Source of the DNA: Lamprocystis purpurea DSM 4197
GTDB lineage: Bacteria > Pseudomonadota > Gammaproteobacteria > Chromatiales > Chromatiaceae
Direction of reading: 5' to 3'
DNA length: 64,000 bases
NCBI RefSeq assembly: GCF_000379525.1
Contig: NZ_KB902507.1
Span: 1 to 64,000, forward strand
Each line of letters opens with the position of its first letter. Positions within the stretch are counted from its first letter, which is position 1. Under the pieces are notes generated by a model that had not been told where the DNA came from, did not search any database, and worked only from the letters and a program-made list of their open reading frames with translations. Made by a program: the position numbers and the translations under genes. Shown here piece by piece: positions 1 to 9,328 of the stretch.

Positions 1-39
1 CGCCTGCTGGCCCAGCCGTTGCAGCTTCAGCTCGAATAA
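1..39 (+). CDS. possible 3' end of an upstream gene (partial)
   Basis: Reading from base 1, twelve sense codons (ending QLQLE) run into a TAA stop. The fragment is too short to identify or even to prove coding. It is listed because hldE follows on the same strand and no other gene explains these bases. Confidence 0.2.
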   Translation, partial: RLLAQPLQLQLE

Positions 40-369
40 GCGCCGCCGGGCACGGCGTCGGATTCCGCTCGCCGGCAACCACCGGCGCCGGGAATCGCTT
101 GCCTGGCGACCGTGACACCGGCGCGAGGACTGATTCGACCACCCTCCCGGCACCCGCCAGGGCGTCCCGCTGCCCCCCTGGTTAGGTCAAACCCACTCCG
201 CAACGGCCAACGCCAGCGCCGACCGGTGCCGACGACGCCCGATGTCAGCTGGCGGCAGGGTTATGCTTCAGGGCTGCGCGACGCCGCGCAGACCTGCCGG
301 ACGCGCCGACAACGGCTATACTTCGCGACCCGCCGGTTTCGGTGTAGGACAAGGCATCAAGGTGCGTTC
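40..369 (+). other. non-coding region upstream of hldE
   Basis: An open frame continues upstream of hldE from base 112, but its first 86 codons are Arg/Pro-rich and match nothing in HldE proteins, so I treat this stretch as leader. A TATACT hexamer at 317-322 could be a -10 element; no convincing -35 was seen. Confidence 0.3.
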
Positions 370-1806
370 TTGAAGACCAGGCTACCCCCGTTCAGCAAGG
401 CCCGCGTGCTCGTGGTCGGCGATGTCATGCTCGACCGCTATTGGACCGGGCGCGCCACCCGGATTTCGCCGGAGGCGCCGGTCCCGGTGGTGCATGTCAC
501 CGCGACCGAGGACCGGTTGGGGGGCGCCGCCAATGTCGCGCTCAATATCCTGACACTCGGCGGGCAGGTCGACCTGCTGGGGGCAATCGGCGTCGATGAG
601 GCGGGCGAGACGCTCCAGCGTCTGCTGCGCCGCAGCGGCATCGGCTGCCATCTGCATGCGCACACCCGCGCCGCGACCTCGACCAAGCTGCGCATTCTCA
701 GTCACCACCAACAACTGGTGCGCGCGGATTTCGAAGGCGGCCTGGCCGAAGTCGATGCCGCCGCGCTGCTGGCCGATTACGCGCGGCTGGCCGCTCAAGC
801 GGATCTGATCGTCTTGTCGGATTACGGCAAGGGCACCCTGGGGTCGCCCCGCACACTGATCGAACAGGCCGCGGCGCTGCACAAGCGGGTGATCGTCGAC
901 CCCAAGGGCACTGATTTTTCGAAATACCGGGGCGCGACCCTGATCACCCCGAATCGGGCCGAATTTGAGGCCGTGGTGGGGCCCTGCGCTACCGAGTCGG
1001 CGCTGGTGGAGCGCGGTGAGCGCCTGCGCCTGGCGACCGGATTGACCGGCGTGCTGATCACGCGCGGCGAGCAGGGCATGACCTTGCTGTGGCAGGATCA
1101 GGAGCCGCTGCATCTGCAGGCCCGGGCGCGGGAAGTCTTCGATGTGACCGGCGCCGGGGATACGGTGATCGCGACCCTGGCCCTGGCCCTGGCCGCCGGG
1201 GCGCCGCCGCCGGAGGCCATGGTGCTGGCCAACGCCGCTGCCGGGATCGTGGTCGGCAAGTTGGGGACCGCCGCCGCGACCGTGGCCGAATTGAACCAGG
1301 CGCTGCGCACGTCCGACGACACCGGTTTCGGCATCCTGACCGAAGACGAGTTGGCCGTTGCCCTGGATCAGGCCCGCTCACGCGGCGAGCGGATCATCAT
1401 GACCAACGGCTGCTTCGACCTCCTGCATGCCGGTCATGTCACCTACCTGGAGCAGGCGCGCCGGCTCGGCGACCGGCTGGTGGTCGCGGTCAACGCCGAT
1501 GCCTCGGTGCAGGCATTGAAAGGCCCCGGCCGGCCGGTCAATCCGCTCGAACGGCGGATGACCGTGCTCGCCGCCTTGAAGAGTGTCGATTGGGTGGTGC
1601 CGTTCAGTGAAGCGACGCCGGAACGGCTTTACTGCCGGCTGTTACCCGATGTGATCGTCAAGGGCGGCGACTATGCACCGGACGCGATTGCGGGAGGTCC
1701 CTGCGTCACGGCCAACGGGGGCGAGATCGTCGTCCTGGAGTATCTCGACGGCGAGTCGACGACAGCCATGCTCCAGCGGCTGCAGGAGGGGTCTAACAAC
1801 CTGTAG
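370..1806 (+). CDS. hldE: bifunctional heptose 7-phosphate kinase / heptose 1-phosphate adenylyltransferase
   Basis: Makes ADP-D-glycero-beta-D-manno-heptose for the LPS inner core: it phosphorylates heptose-7-P at C1 and, after GmhB, adds AMP. The 478 residues match E. coli HldE (477). The N-terminal PfkB/ribokinase domain (about 1-318) opens with VVGDVMLDRYW and carries the GAGD motif at 261-264, whose Asp is the catalytic base. The C-terminal nucleotidyltransferase domain has MTNGCFDLLHAGH with HAGH at 353-356. The start is a TTG at 370: family alignment begins there and AAGGTG lies 5 bases upstream, while the upstream open frame is not HldE-like. It is followed by a block of palindromic repeats, so it is probably the last gene of its transcript. 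Cytoplasmic. Confidence 0.95.
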   Translation: MKTRLPPFSKARVLVVGDVMLDRYWTGRATRISPEAPVPVVHVTATEDRLGGAANVALNILTLGGQVDLLGAIGVDEAGETLQRLLRRSGIGCHLHAHTRAATSTKLRILSHHQQLVRADFEGGLAEVDAAALLADYARLAAQADLIVLSDYGKGTLGSPRTLIEQAAALHKRVIVDPKGTDFSKYRGATLITPNRAEFEAVVGPCATESALVERGERLRLATGLTGVLITRGEQGMTLLWQDQEPLHLQARAREVFDVTGAGDTVIATLALALAAGAPPPEAMVLANAAAGIVVGKLGTAAATVAELNQALRTSDDTGFGILTEDELAVALDQARSRGERIIMTNGCFDLLHAGHVTYLEQARRLGDRLVVAVNADASVQALKGPGRPVNPLERRMTVLAALKSVDWVVPFSEATPERLYCRLLPDVIVKGGDYAPDAIAGGPCVTANGGEIVVLEYLDGESTTAMLQRLQEGSNNL

Positions 1807-1809
1807 GGG

Positions 1810-1846
1810 CCTGTAGGGGCGACTTTCGTCGCCCCGACAGCCTCTG
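1810..1846. repeat. palindromic repeat, family E copy
   Basis: TGTAGGGGCGAC-TTTC-GTCGCCCC forms an 8-bp stem right after the hldE stop. Related copies lie at 9176-9297 and 51640-51682. There is no T-tract, so it is a REP-like hairpin rather than a classical terminator. Confidence 0.6.
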
Positions 1847-1880
1847 CGGATCTTGCTGCACCCGCATAACAGACCGCAGG

Positions 1881-1932
1881 TCGAGGCTTCAGCCGAATGC
1901 GGCGCCGCCGCCCGCTAAAGCGTCGGCCTCCA
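1881..1932. repeat. degenerate dispersed repeat, family H
   Basis: GAGGCTTCAGCCG ... CGCTAAAGCGTCGGCCTCC is an imperfect inverted repeat like those at 16490-16582 and 61625-61718 (core GGCCGAGGCTTTAGCCGG). With families E, A and B it fills the whole hldE-desaturase gap. Confidence 0.4.
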
Positions 1933-1958
1933 GTCGCGTCGCCCGGTTACCGGAGGTT

Positions 1959-2053
1959 ATAAGCCTTCGTACCTGATATCCAGACAGACCCTTGGTGTAG
2001 GGGCGGGTTTACAACCCGCCCCTACGTCCGGTTATCACGTCCGAATGCTATAG
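1959..2053 (+). repeat. dispersed palindromic repeat, family A copy 1
   Basis: About 95 bp: TTCGTACCTGATATCCAGAC, a central GTAGGGGCGGGTTT / AACCCGCCCCTAC palindrome, then CCGGTTATCACGTCCGAA. Near-identical copies lie at 26129-26221 (inverted), 34810-34901, 40523-40617 and 49341-49429. Confidence 0.85.
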
Positions 2054-2059
2054 CTTTCT

Positions 2060-2158
2060 CGTGGGAGCGGCATCCGGCCGCGATCGGGGCCGTCGTGAAC
2101 TGCGACGTTGCACGATCCCGCGCGCCCCTTCGCGGCCGGAGGCCGCTCCCACGGGGTC
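2060..2158. repeat. dispersed inverted repeat, family B copy 1 (diverged)
   Basis: CGTGGGAGCGGCATCCGGCC at the left is matched by GGCCGGAGGCCGCTCCCACG at the right. It is a diverged relative of the copies at 42186, 49171, 53996 and 55780. It ends about 20 bases from the desaturase stop. Confidence 0.7.
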
Positions 2159-2178
2159 ACCGTGCGCGGCCGCGCATC

Positions 2179-3372
2179 CTATGCCAAGGCCCCGCCCGCC
2201 GGCTGGAGCGAGAACCCTTTGAGGTTTTGCGCAAAGCGCTCCAATGACTGGATGCCGGTGGCCTCGGCCTGGTGACACCAGTCCTGGAGCGAGCGCAGCA
2301 GCACCTCCTGGCTCGGCGTCTTGAGCTGCCAGATTGCCTGCAGCCGTTCCCGGAACTGATAGACAGTGGCCAGCGTCTGGCTCTGGGCCAGCAATTGATC
2401 CAGCCGCTGGCGCGCCGCCGCATCCAACCGACTCGCCTCGCGCGCAAGCAGTCGGCGGTTGCGCCTGATCAGGCGGCGGCAGTGCGCCGCGTCCCGGCAC
2501 AGCTCGTCCCGCGACACCGGGGCCAGCACTTCTTTGGTGTAGCGTGCGAACACGAACATGCGGCTGACCACCACGGCCCGCAGTGTATCCATATCCACCA
2601 GCAATTTGCCCGGGACCATGGTCAGCCGCGGCGCCACCCGCTTGATGCGGGCGAGCCGCAATGCGCTCAGGGTACGGATGTACAGCCAACTGATGTCGAA
2701 CTCCCACCATTGATACGAGAGCCGCGCGGAACTGGGGAAGGCATGGTGATTGTTGTGCAACTCCTCACCGCCGATCAGGATGCCCCAGGGCATGATGTTG
2801 GTGGACGCGTCCGGCGGCTCGAAGTTGCGGTAACCCCAGGAGTGACCGATCCCGTTGATGACGCCGGCCGCCAGGATGGGGATCCATAGCATCTGCACCG
2901 CCCAGATCACCGGCCCATAGAGCCCGAACAGCAGCAGATCCAGCATCAGCATGAGCGCCACCCCTTGCCAGTGATAGGGGCTGTACAGGTTGCGCTCCAG
3001 CCAATCGTCCGGGGTGCCGTGACCATAACGTTCCACGATCGCCTGATCGTCGGACGCCGCTTCGTAGAGCTCCGCCCCCTGGGTCAGCACTTTGCGCAGG
3101 CCCAGGATTTGCGGGCTGTGCGGGTCCTCCGCGGTCTCGACCTTGGCATGGTGACGACGATGCACCGCGACCCACTCCTTGGTGACCATGCCGGTGGTCA
3201 GCCACAGCCAGAAGCGAAAGACATGAGCAACCGCCGGGTGCAGATCCAGACCGCGATGGGCCTGAGCGCGATGGAGGAAAATGGTCACCGCGGCGATGGT
3301 GAGGTGCGTCATGGCGAGCGTGATGAGCACCGCCTGCCAGAGCGACGGGTCGAGAATGCCGTGCAGGGTCAT
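2179..3372 (-). CDS. membrane acyl-chain (delta-9 type) fatty acid desaturase
   Basis: Introduces a cis double bond into acyl chains using a di-iron centre and O2, so it adjusts membrane fluidity. The 397-residue protein has the three histidine boxes: H34-x4-H39, HRRHH at 71-75 and HNNHH at 206-210. Hydrophobic stretches around 12-33, 137-175 and between boxes 2 and 3 fit the four-helix integral-membrane fold. A charged, helical C-terminal extension (about 270-397) is typical of the Pseudomonas DesA/DesB-like branch. The ATG at 3372 has AGGAG 5 bases upstream; the longer open frame above it is not desaturase-like. Monocistronic. The exact substrate (phospholipid or acyl-CoA) cannot be read from sequence. 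Confidence 0.9.
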   Translation of the reverse strand: MTLHGILDPSLWQAVLITLAMTHLTIAAVTIFLHRAQAHRGLDLHPAVAHVFRFWLWLTTGMVTKEWVAVHRRHHAKVETAEDPHSPQILGLRKVLTQGAELYEAASDDQAIVERYGHGTPDDWLERNLYSPYHWQGVALMLMLDLLLFGLYGPVIWAVQMLWIPILAAGVINGIGHSWGYRNFEPPDASTNIMPWGILIGGEELHNNHHAFPSSARLSYQWWEFDISWLYIRTLSALRLARIKRVAPRLTMVPGKLLVDMDTLRAVVVSRMFVFARYTKEVLAPVSRDELCRDAAHCRRLIRRNRRLLAREASRLDAAARQRLDQLLAQSQTLATVYQFRERLQAIWQLKTPSQEVLLRSLQDWCHQAEATGIQSLERFAQNLKGFSLQPAGGALA

Positions 3373-3578
3373 GGAGTCTCCTATGGTGGATGCGGGGGCG
3401 CAGGCCGAGCGGTCGGCGCACCTGCGAGCGACCGGGGCGGCGCTTGGAGTGGTAACCAATGCCGACACGGGGCCGGGTGGGGGGCGAGATGATGAGTGGA
3501 GGTGCGCGCTGACGCATGCCCGAAGGGTCGGAGCCTCAGGCGCGCAGCACCCACTCTGCTTCACTATAGCTGACCGTT

Positions 3579-5615
3579 TCAGTCGATTCCATGGCAAGCG
3601 ACGAACGGTAGTCGGCGCAGCCGCAGGTTGCCGACCGGATCGGTGCGGGCGCTCCAGCCCGGGGCGACCCAGGTGGTCGCGACCGGGTCCGCGACGATGG
3701 CGGGGCCGGGCTGGCCAGCGCCCGCGGCCACCGCGGCGCGCGTCAGGACAGGCACCAGGTCCGCGCAGCCGTAGGCGCGCACCTGCCGGAGCGCTCCCGC
3801 CGCCGCGCGCGACGCGGCCATGCCGGGCAATTGCCAGGTCAGCGCCGGTGCACGCACCCGTACCCGCAGGTTGACCAACTCGACCGGCAGGTTCAGTCGG
3901 TGGCCGTAGCATGCTTCATGCCGCGCATGAAAGGCGCTGATGGTCGCGTCCACCCCGGTCCAGGGCAGGTCCAGGGTGTAGGACTGACCGCGATAGCGCA
4001 GGTCCAGGACCCGCTCGACACGCAGCCCCGCGGGGTCCTGACCCTCGCATGCCAACTCGGCAACCCCCTGCTCGGCCAAGTCGGCCAGAGCCTGATCCAG
4101 CGCAGCGTCGGTCAGGTCGCCGAGCACCCCGAGCCGGGTGCGGGTCAGGGTGCGCCCTGGGGGCGCGGCCAGCATTCCCAGGGCCGAGAGCACTCCCGCG
4201 TGCACCGGCACCAGGGCCTCGTCCAGGCCCAGCGCCTCGGCCAGCGCACAGACCGAGAGTCCGCCGGCCCCGCCGAAAGAGGTCAGGGTGAAGTCGCGCG
4301 GATCCCGTCCGCGCTGCACCGACATCACCCGTAACGCCTGGGCCATGTGCTCATCGGCGATCCGCACGATGCCGAGCGCCGCGGCCTCGACCGTTAACCC
4401 GAGCGGGGCCGCGACCCGCGCCACGGCGGTGCGTGCGGCGGTCGGGTCCAACGCCATGCGGCCGCCCAGAAACGCCTCCGGGTCCAGGCGGCCGAGGACC
4501 AGATTGGCGTCGGTCACGGTCGGCTCCTGCCCGCCGCGCCCGTAACAGGCCGGACCCGGGTCAGCCCCCGCGGACTGCGGACCGACCAGCAGCAGACCAC
4601 CCGCGTCCACCCGGGCGATTGACCCGCCGCCGGCCCCGATAGTGTGCATGTCCACCATGGGCACCGCCACCGGGTAGCCGGCAATACGCCCGGTGGCGGC
4701 GAGGAGCGGCTCGCCGTCGATCAGGGCGACATCGGTGGAGGTACCGCCCATGTCGAAGCTGAGCAGCCGCCGGGCGCCTCCCGCGGCGGCGGCAAAGGCG
4801 GCGCCGGTCAGCCCGCCGGCCGGGCCGGAGAGCAGCAGACGCACGCCATGGCGCGCGGTCTGCTCCGCGGCGATGGCCTCACCGGTGCTTTGCATGACCG
4901 CGATCCGGGCGCCGGGCAGGCCCGCGCGCAGCCGCTCGAGGTAACCGGCGACCACCGGCCCGACGCGGGCATTGAGCCAGGTGGCAATGCCGCGCTCGTA
5001 CTCCCCGGCGACCGGCAGCACCTGCGACGAACAGGTGACGAACAGATCCGCGGGAAGGGCGTGCACGATCGCCCGCTCGGCGCTGTCGTCCAGATAGGAG
5101 AAGAGCAGGTTGACGGCGACCGCCTCGGGTGCGAGCCGGACGACCGCGGCGCGTAACTCGGCGAGGTCCGCCGCGGTCAAGGGCTCCACCCGGCGGCCGT
5201 CGCTGCCCAGACGCCCGCCGGTCTCCAGGCAGCATTCGGGCGGCACCGGCGGCTGCCGCGGCGGCGGTTGCAGGTCATAGAGATCCGGGCGCGCCTGCCG
5301 ACCGATGGTCAGCAGGTCACCCAGCCCGCGATTGGTCACATACAGGGTGCGCGCGCCCTTTCCTTCCAATATCGCATTGGTCGCCACGGTACTGCCGTGG
5401 ACCAGACCCAGCCCGGCCGGGTCCAGCCCCAGGTCGGCGATCCCACGCAGGATCGCCTGCTCGGGCGCCCGCGGGGTGGACAGCACCTTGTGTATTTGCA
5501 GTTCACCGTCGCGCCGGAGCACGAAGTCGGTGAAGGTGCCGCCGGTATCGATACCGAGCAGAACCAAACCCGCGGTCGATCCCGCGCTCAATCCCGCGGT
5601 CACTCCGGGGGTCAA
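3579..5615 (-). CDS. hydantoinase/oxoprolinase family protein, HyuA-like subunit
   Basis: ATP-dependent cyclic-amide hydrolase family (N-methylhydantoinase, 5-oxoprolinase, acetone carboxylase beta-like). The 678 residues are full length. The N-terminal ASKHA-type phosphate loop is [10 protein letters not shown] (about 23-32), [18 protein letters not shown] follows near residue 70, and the central domain has [14 protein letters not shown] and a Gly-rich [11 protein letters not shown]. The start is probably TTG at 5615, overlapping the galU stop in a TTGA; an in-frame GTG at 5603 is an alternative. The first residues are a short [12 protein letters not shown] repeat that adds nothing to the fold. 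The overlap implies cotranscription with galU. No HyuB partner is nearby, so the substrate is unknown; many family members need HyuB. Confidence 0.85.
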   Translation of the reverse strand: MTPGVTAGLSAGSTAGLVLLGIDTGGTFTDFVLRRDGELQIHKVLSTPRAPEQAILRGIADLGLDPAGLGLVHGSTVATNAILEGKGARTLYVTNRGLGDLLTIGRQARPDLYDLQPPPRQPPVPPECCLETGGRLGSDGRRVEPLTAADLAELRAAVVRLAPEAVAVNLLFSYLDDSAERAIVHALPADLFVTCSSQVLPVAGEYERGIATWLNARVGPVVAGYLERLRAGLPGARIAVMQSTGEAIAAEQTARHGVRLLLSGPAGGLTGAAFAAAAGGARRLLSFDMGGTSTDVALIDGEPLLAATGRIAGYPVAVPMVDMHTIGAGGGSIARVDAGGLLLVGPQSAGADPGPACYGRGGQEPTVTDANLVLGRLDPEAFLGGRMALDPTAARTAVARVAAPLGLTVEAAALGIVRIADEHMAQALRVMSVQRGRDPRDFTLTSFGGAGGLSVCALAEALGLDEALVPVHAGVLSALGMLAAPPGRTLTRTRLGVLGDLTDAALDQALADLAEQGVAELACEGQDPAGLRVERVLDLRYRGQSYTLDLPWTGVDATISAFHARHEACYGHRLNLPVELVNLRVRVRAPALTWQLPGMAASRAAAGALRQVRAYGCADLVPVLTRAAVAAGAGQPGPAIVADPVATTWVAPGWSARTDPVGNLRLRRLPFVACHGID

Positions 5616-6484
5616 TCCCGAAAGGCACGCAGGAACGCGGCGAACTGCTCACCCAACTCCGGATGGGCCAGTCCGTACTCGACCGTGGCCTCCAGATAAC
5701 CGAGCTTGCTGCCGCAGTCATAGCGCTTGCCCTCGAAGGGATGGGCAATCACCGTTTCATACTCCAGCAGTGCCGCGATGCCGTCGGTCAACTGAATCTC
5801 ACCGCCGGCACCGGTGTCGGTCTGCTCCAGCATGTCGAAAATCCGCGGCGTCAGCAGATAGCGCCCAACCACGGCCAGGTTCGACGGGGCATCCGCCGGG
5901 GCGGGCTTCTCGACGATGGAGACCACGCGCAACAATCCCCCCGGCCCCGGCTCGACCTCCACGATGCCGTATTGCCGGGTGTCCTCCCGCGGGACCTCCT
6001 GGACACTCAGCACGCTGCACTCATGGCGCGCATAGATGTCCGCCATCTGGCCCGACACCCCCTTGCCATGGCCGCGGATCAGATCGTCCGCCAGCAGAAT
6101 GAAGAACGGTTCATCACCCACCACCCCCTTGGCGCAGAGCACCGCGTGCCCCAGCCCGCGGGCCTCGGCCTGGCGAACATAGACGCAGCCCACGTCGGAG
6201 GGCAGGATGTTCTGCACCATCTTGAGCAGTTCAGTCTTGCCCGCGCTCTCCAACTCGGCCTCCAACTCATACGCCTTGTCGAAGTGGTCTTCGATGGAGC
6301 GCTTGTGCCGGCCGGTGATAAAGATGAGTTGGTCGACCCCGGCCGTCTCCGCCTCTTCGGCGGCATACTGGATCAGGGGTTTGTCGACTACCGGGAGCAT
6401 CTCCTTGGGACTCGCCTTGGTGGCCGGCAGAAAGCGCGTGCCGAGTCCGGCAACAGGGAATACGGCCTTACGGATCTGTTTCAT
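5612..6484 (-). CDS. galU: UTP-glucose-1-phosphate uridylyltransferase
   Basis: Makes UDP-glucose from UTP and glucose-1-P for LPS, exopolysaccharide and trehalose/glycan synthesis. The 290 residues are normal for bacterial GalU. The nucleotidyltransferase signature [20 protein letters not shown] starts at residue 7, followed by [15 protein letters not shown], and [10 protein letters not shown] with [14 protein letters not shown] near the C-terminus bind sugar and metal. ATG 6484 has GGAGTG 8-9 bases upstream. A small hairpin, ACCGGGG-CAGT-CCCCGGT at 6511-6528, sits between lapB and galU and may tune readthrough. It overlaps the downstream hydantoinase gene by four bases, an unusual partner. 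Confidence 0.95.
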   Translation of the reverse strand: MKQIRKAVFPVAGLGTRFLPATKASPKEMLPVVDKPLIQYAAEEAETAGVDQLIFITGRHKRSIEDHFDKAYELEAELESAGKTELLKMVQNILPSDVGCVYVRQAEARGLGHAVLCAKGVVGDEPFFILLADDLIRGHGKGVSGQMADIYARHECSVLSVQEVPREDTRQYGIVEVEPGPGGLLRVVSIVEKPAPADAPSNLAVVGRYLLTPRIFDMLEQTDTGAGGEIQLTDGIAALLEYETVIAHPFEGKRYDCGSKLGYLEATVEYGLAHPELGEQFAAFLRAFRD

Positions 6485-6536
6485 GGTTGATGACACTCCA
6501 ACGGGTGAAGACCGGGGCAGTCCCCGGTAAGACTGT

Positions 6537-7742
6537 TCAGGCGAGCCGCCGTTCGTGCAAGACGTCATCCCCCGGGATGCGTTCCGGCTGGACCGGCTGG
6601 ACCGTCCCCCAGCGCTTGCAGCTCGGGCACTGCCAGTGCACGGCACGCGCCGCGAAACCGCAATGGTCGCATTGATACGCGGGTTGGCGTGCGAGCAAAT
6701 AGCGGACCACTTCATGGACCACATGCGCGCGATGACCAGACCCGGCCCGCGCGGCCGTGGCCTGCTGCGATTGTAGTTGCAGCAAGCGCTCCAGGGCGGC
6801 CAGATCCACATGACCGGCAAGATAGTCGGTGAGCGCGGCCAGCGCGGCCTCGGGGCCGCGCGCGCGCTCCAGCGCATCGCTCAAGGCCAACAACACCGGC
6901 GGCGAGGGGTGGCGTGATACCAGCGATTCGAGCACGTCGATCAGATCGCCGCGCCCCAAGTCTTCCAGCGCCTGTATCAGCCCCGGCAGGACTTCCGGCA
7001 GATAGCGCGCACCCTGATCCGCAACCCGCAGGAACAGCGCCAAGGCCGCCTCCTGATCCTGTTGCGCGAGCGCCATCTCTCCCGCGATGAGCGTGGCACG
7101 CACGCACAAGGGGTCGGCGTCCTGCGCCCGGTCCAAATGATGTCTGACGGCCGCGGGCTCGGCGCGGCGACGCGCCTCCTCCGCCAGTTCGCAGTGATAC
7201 TGGGCGATCTCGAGGTTCATCGGGTGTTCGCTGAACGGTTTGAGCCGTTCCGCGATCTCCAGACAACGCGACCAGTCGCGCTCTTGCTGATAGATGTCGA
7301 GCAGCCCGCGCAGCGCGCGCTCGCGCTGCAAGCCGATCTCGGCCAACTCCTCGAACAGAATCTCCGCCCGATCGAGCAATCCGGCACGCATGTAGTCCTG
7401 TCCCAACTCGAACAGGGCGTACCCGCGCTGCTCGGCGCTCAGGGTGTTGCGGGCAACGAGGTTCTGATGGATGCGGATGGCCCGGTCGGCCTCACCCCGG
7501 CGCCGGTACAGGCTCCCCAACGCCAGATGGGTCTCCACCGTCTCGCCATCGACCTCCGAGATCTCCAGGAACACATCGATCGCCTTATCCGGTTGTTCGT
7601 CCAACAGAAAGTTGAGTCCGCGCAAGAACGCCGGATGGGCACCAGGAGGCGCAACCGGACCCTTGCGTCCGGCGTCCCGCCGACCGATCCACCACCCGGA
7701 GGCCGCGGCCACCGGAAGCAACAAAAACAGCAGTTCGATCAC
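6537..7742 (-). CDS. lapB: lipopolysaccharide assembly protein B (TPR, rubredoxin-like metal site)
   Basis: LapB (YciM) is an inner-membrane-anchored TPR protein that links LPS synthesis to FtsH-dependent LpxC turnover. The 401 residues compare with 389 in E. coli. The N-terminal anchor starts with [18 protein letters not shown], followed by [18 protein letters not shown] and consecutive TPR units. The C-terminus holds a rubredoxin-like knuckle, CDHCGF ... CPSCKRW. The GTG at 7742 is chosen because the family begins exactly at this hydrophobic segment. The usual partner lapA is not upstream; the 278 bases up to the divergent dehydrogenase contain no credible LapA-like gene. With hldE and galU nearby, the left part of the window is rich in envelope-sugar functions. 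Confidence 0.92.
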   Translation of the reverse strand: MIELLFLLLPVAAASGWWIGRRDAGRKGPVAPPGAHPAFLRGLNFLLDEQPDKAIDVFLEISEVDGETVETHLALGSLYRRRGEADRAIRIHQNLVARNTLSAEQRGYALFELGQDYMRAGLLDRAEILFEELAEIGLQRERALRGLLDIYQQERDWSRCLEIAERLKPFSEHPMNLEIAQYHCELAEEARRRAEPAAVRHHLDRAQDADPLCVRATLIAGEMALAQQDQEAALALFLRVADQGARYLPEVLPGLIQALEDLGRGDLIDVLESLVSRHPSPPVLLALSDALERARGPEAALAALTDYLAGHVDLAALERLLQLQSQQATAARAGSGHRAHVVHEVVRYLLARQPAYQCDHCGFAARAVHWQCPSCKRWGTVQPVQPERIPGDDVLHERRLA

Positions 7743-8020
7743 GGACGCGCGCCCCCGGCCGCCACGCGACGGTCGTCTCCCGGCCCGGCAGGGCGCGCGG
7801 GGGCTATAGCGGCAACGAAAAGAGGTGTAAGGTTCACCCCGCCATAATACAGGCATCCCCGCGCGGTCGCATGGGTGGGGATCTGCCGCTGCGCCCCGAT
7901 TGTCTGCCGATCGAGGGGACTGGCTCCTGCGGCGGCGTGCAGCGGCCGGGGCATCGGCGGTGACGGCCCGCGGTTCAGCAGCAGTCTCCCCCACCCCATC
8001 AGCATGAGGAAATGAACCCT

Positions 8021-8734
8021 ATGTCAAAATTCACGGATCAAGTTGTCATCGTCACCGGTGCCGCCGGGAACATGGGGCGGGCCGTGGCCTGGGCGTTCGC
8101 CGGCCAAGGTGCCCGCATCGCCCTGGTGGACCGGGACGCGCAGGCACTGGAGCAGATCCGCGCGGCACTGCCCGCGGGCACGGTGGCCATCGGGATCACC
8201 ACCGACCTCATGAACCCGGAGTCGGTCGCCCGGATGAGTGCCGCCGTGATGGAGCAGTTCGGGCGGGTGGATGTCCTGGCCAATCTCGCCGGCGGGTTCA
8301 CCATGGGCCCGCCCATCCACGAGACCGCCGACCACGACTGGACCTTCATGCTGGATCTCAATGCCCGCACCGTCTTCAACTGTTGCCGGGCGGTGGTGCC
8401 GCTGCTGCTGGCCGGCGGGGGCGGGCACATCGTCAACGTCGCGGCCCGCGCGGCGACCCGCGGCATCGGCCGCATGGGACCCTATTGCGCATCCAAAGCG
8501 GCCGTCATCACCCTGACCGAGAGTCTGGCGGATGAGCTCAAAGATCAGGGGATCACCGTCAACTGCATCCTTCCCGGCACGGTCGACACCCCCCAGAACC
8601 GCGCGGCCATGCCCGATCAGGACCATGACCGCTGGGTATCGCTCGCGGCACTAGCCGACGTGATCCTGTTTCTCGCCTCGGACGCGGCACGCGCCGTCAC
8701 CGGCGCCGCCGTGCCGGTCTACGGACGCAGTTGA
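8021..8734 (+). CDS. short-chain dehydrogenase/reductase family protein with altered catalytic Ser
   Basis: A 237-residue Rossmann-fold SDR. TGAAGNMG at 12-19 binds NAD(P), D37 at the end of beta-2 favours NAD, NLAGG is at 88-92, the structural N114 is present and Y155-x3-K159 is intact. The residue 13 before the Tyr, normally the catalytic Ser, is Ala (A142, in VNVAARAATRG). GAGGA at 8006-8010 sits 10 bases before ATG 8021 and only one base before the alternative ATG 8012, so 8021 is preferred. It is divergent from lapB and is followed closely by a small secreted protein gene. The substrate is unknown; with Ala at this position it could be slow, use another Ser, or bind without catalysis. 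Confidence 0.85.
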   Translation: MSKFTDQVVIVTGAAGNMGRAVAWAFAGQGARIALVDRDAQALEQIRAALPAGTVAIGITTDLMNPESVARMSAAVMEQFGRVDVLANLAGGFTMGPPIHETADHDWTFMLDLNARTVFNCCRAVVPLLLAGGGGHIVNVAARAATRGIGRMGPYCASKAAVITLTESLADELKDQGITVNCILPGTVDTPQNRAAMPDQDHDRWVSLAALADVILFLASDAARAVTGAAVPVYGRS

Positions 8735-8742
8735 GCAGCCGC

Positions 8743-9180
8743 ATGCCATTCGTCACCGCCGAGCGCGGGCTGCGCGCGCCCGCAACCCGTCTGATCCCGC
8801 TCCTGCCCTGGCTGGTCGCGGTCGCCGTTGCGGCGCCGCCCGACCTGACCCCGGAAACCCGTCAAGCCCTGGTGACCGCGGTCGAGGCTGCCGCGGCACT
8901 CGACTTCTACAACGCCCGCTGCCGCAGCGACGGCTCCGGGCGGCACAGTAACAACCTCAACAAACAACTGGCCAGCAAGCTCCACGTCACCATCATGGGC
9001 GTCCAGGACGACCTGTTTCCGGAGCGCAGCTTCCGCGCCGTCCAACGGCGCCTGCAAGACCAGTTCACCGAGGATTTACGCCAAGCCGGCGGCTGCCAGG
9101 GCGCCAAGGACGCCGGGGTCCCGGAGCAACTCAACGACCGCTATCGCGGCAGCATAGCGGCCATTGAGGCGCTGCCTTAG
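8743..9180 (+). CDS. small exported protein of unknown function
   Basis: A 145-residue protein with a likely N-terminal signal (RLIPLLPWLVAVAVAAPPD), predicted to be cut near residue 30 and released to the periplasm. The mature part is helical and polar, with two Cys in CRSDGSG and GGCQGAK that could form a disulfide. I do not recognise the family. It may instead start at TTG 8731, overlapping the dehydrogenase stop (TTGA), which suggests translational coupling. The stop codon lies at the boundary of the palindromic element at 9176-9297, so the natural C-terminus may have been altered by that insertion. Confidence 0.55.
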   Translation: MPFVTAERGLRAPATRLIPLLPWLVAVAVAAPPDLTPETRQALVTAVEAAAALDFYNARCRSDGSGRHSNNLNKQLASKLHVTIMGVQDDLFPERSFRAVQRRLQDQFTEDLRQAGGCQGAKDAGVPEQLNDRYRGSIAAIEALP

Positions 9181-9297
9181 GCAATTTCCGGGAAAAAGTG
9201 TACAAACCTGTAGGGGCGACTTCAGTCGCCCCTAAAACCCCTACGGAATCCTGCAGGCATGCGCAGTCGGGAGGTTTGTTCCCGGAAATCGCCTTAG
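9176..9297. repeat. MITE-like element with long terminal inverted repeats, family E
   Basis: The left end CTTAGGCAATTTCCGGGAA and right end TTCCCGGAAATCGCCTTAG are inverted copies, and CAAACCT/AGGTTTG extends the symmetry inward. The centre carries the family E hairpin TAGGGGCGACTTCAGTCGCCCCTA. It separates the secreted-protein gene from the restriction-modification island. Confidence 0.7.
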
Positions 9298-9328
9298 ACC
9301 GACAACAGAGCAACCCCTACTCTTAAGG

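Noticed and set aside
112-369. N-terminal extension of hldE to base 112
   Set aside because: The extra 86 residues are Arg/Pro-rich with no similarity to HldE, whereas TTG 370 gives the normal length and has a ribosome site.
1810-2158. Cluster of palindromes as a CRISPR array
   Set aside because: The units belong to different families, are not direct repeats and have no regular spacing.
7743-8020. Possible lapA upstream of lapB
   Set aside because: No frame here encodes the two-TM LapA protein; the only open frame is Pro/Arg-rich.
8719-9134. Minus-strand frames opposite the small exported protein
   Set aside because: No signal or family features; the plus-strand frame has a plausible signal peptide and coupling to the upstream gene.
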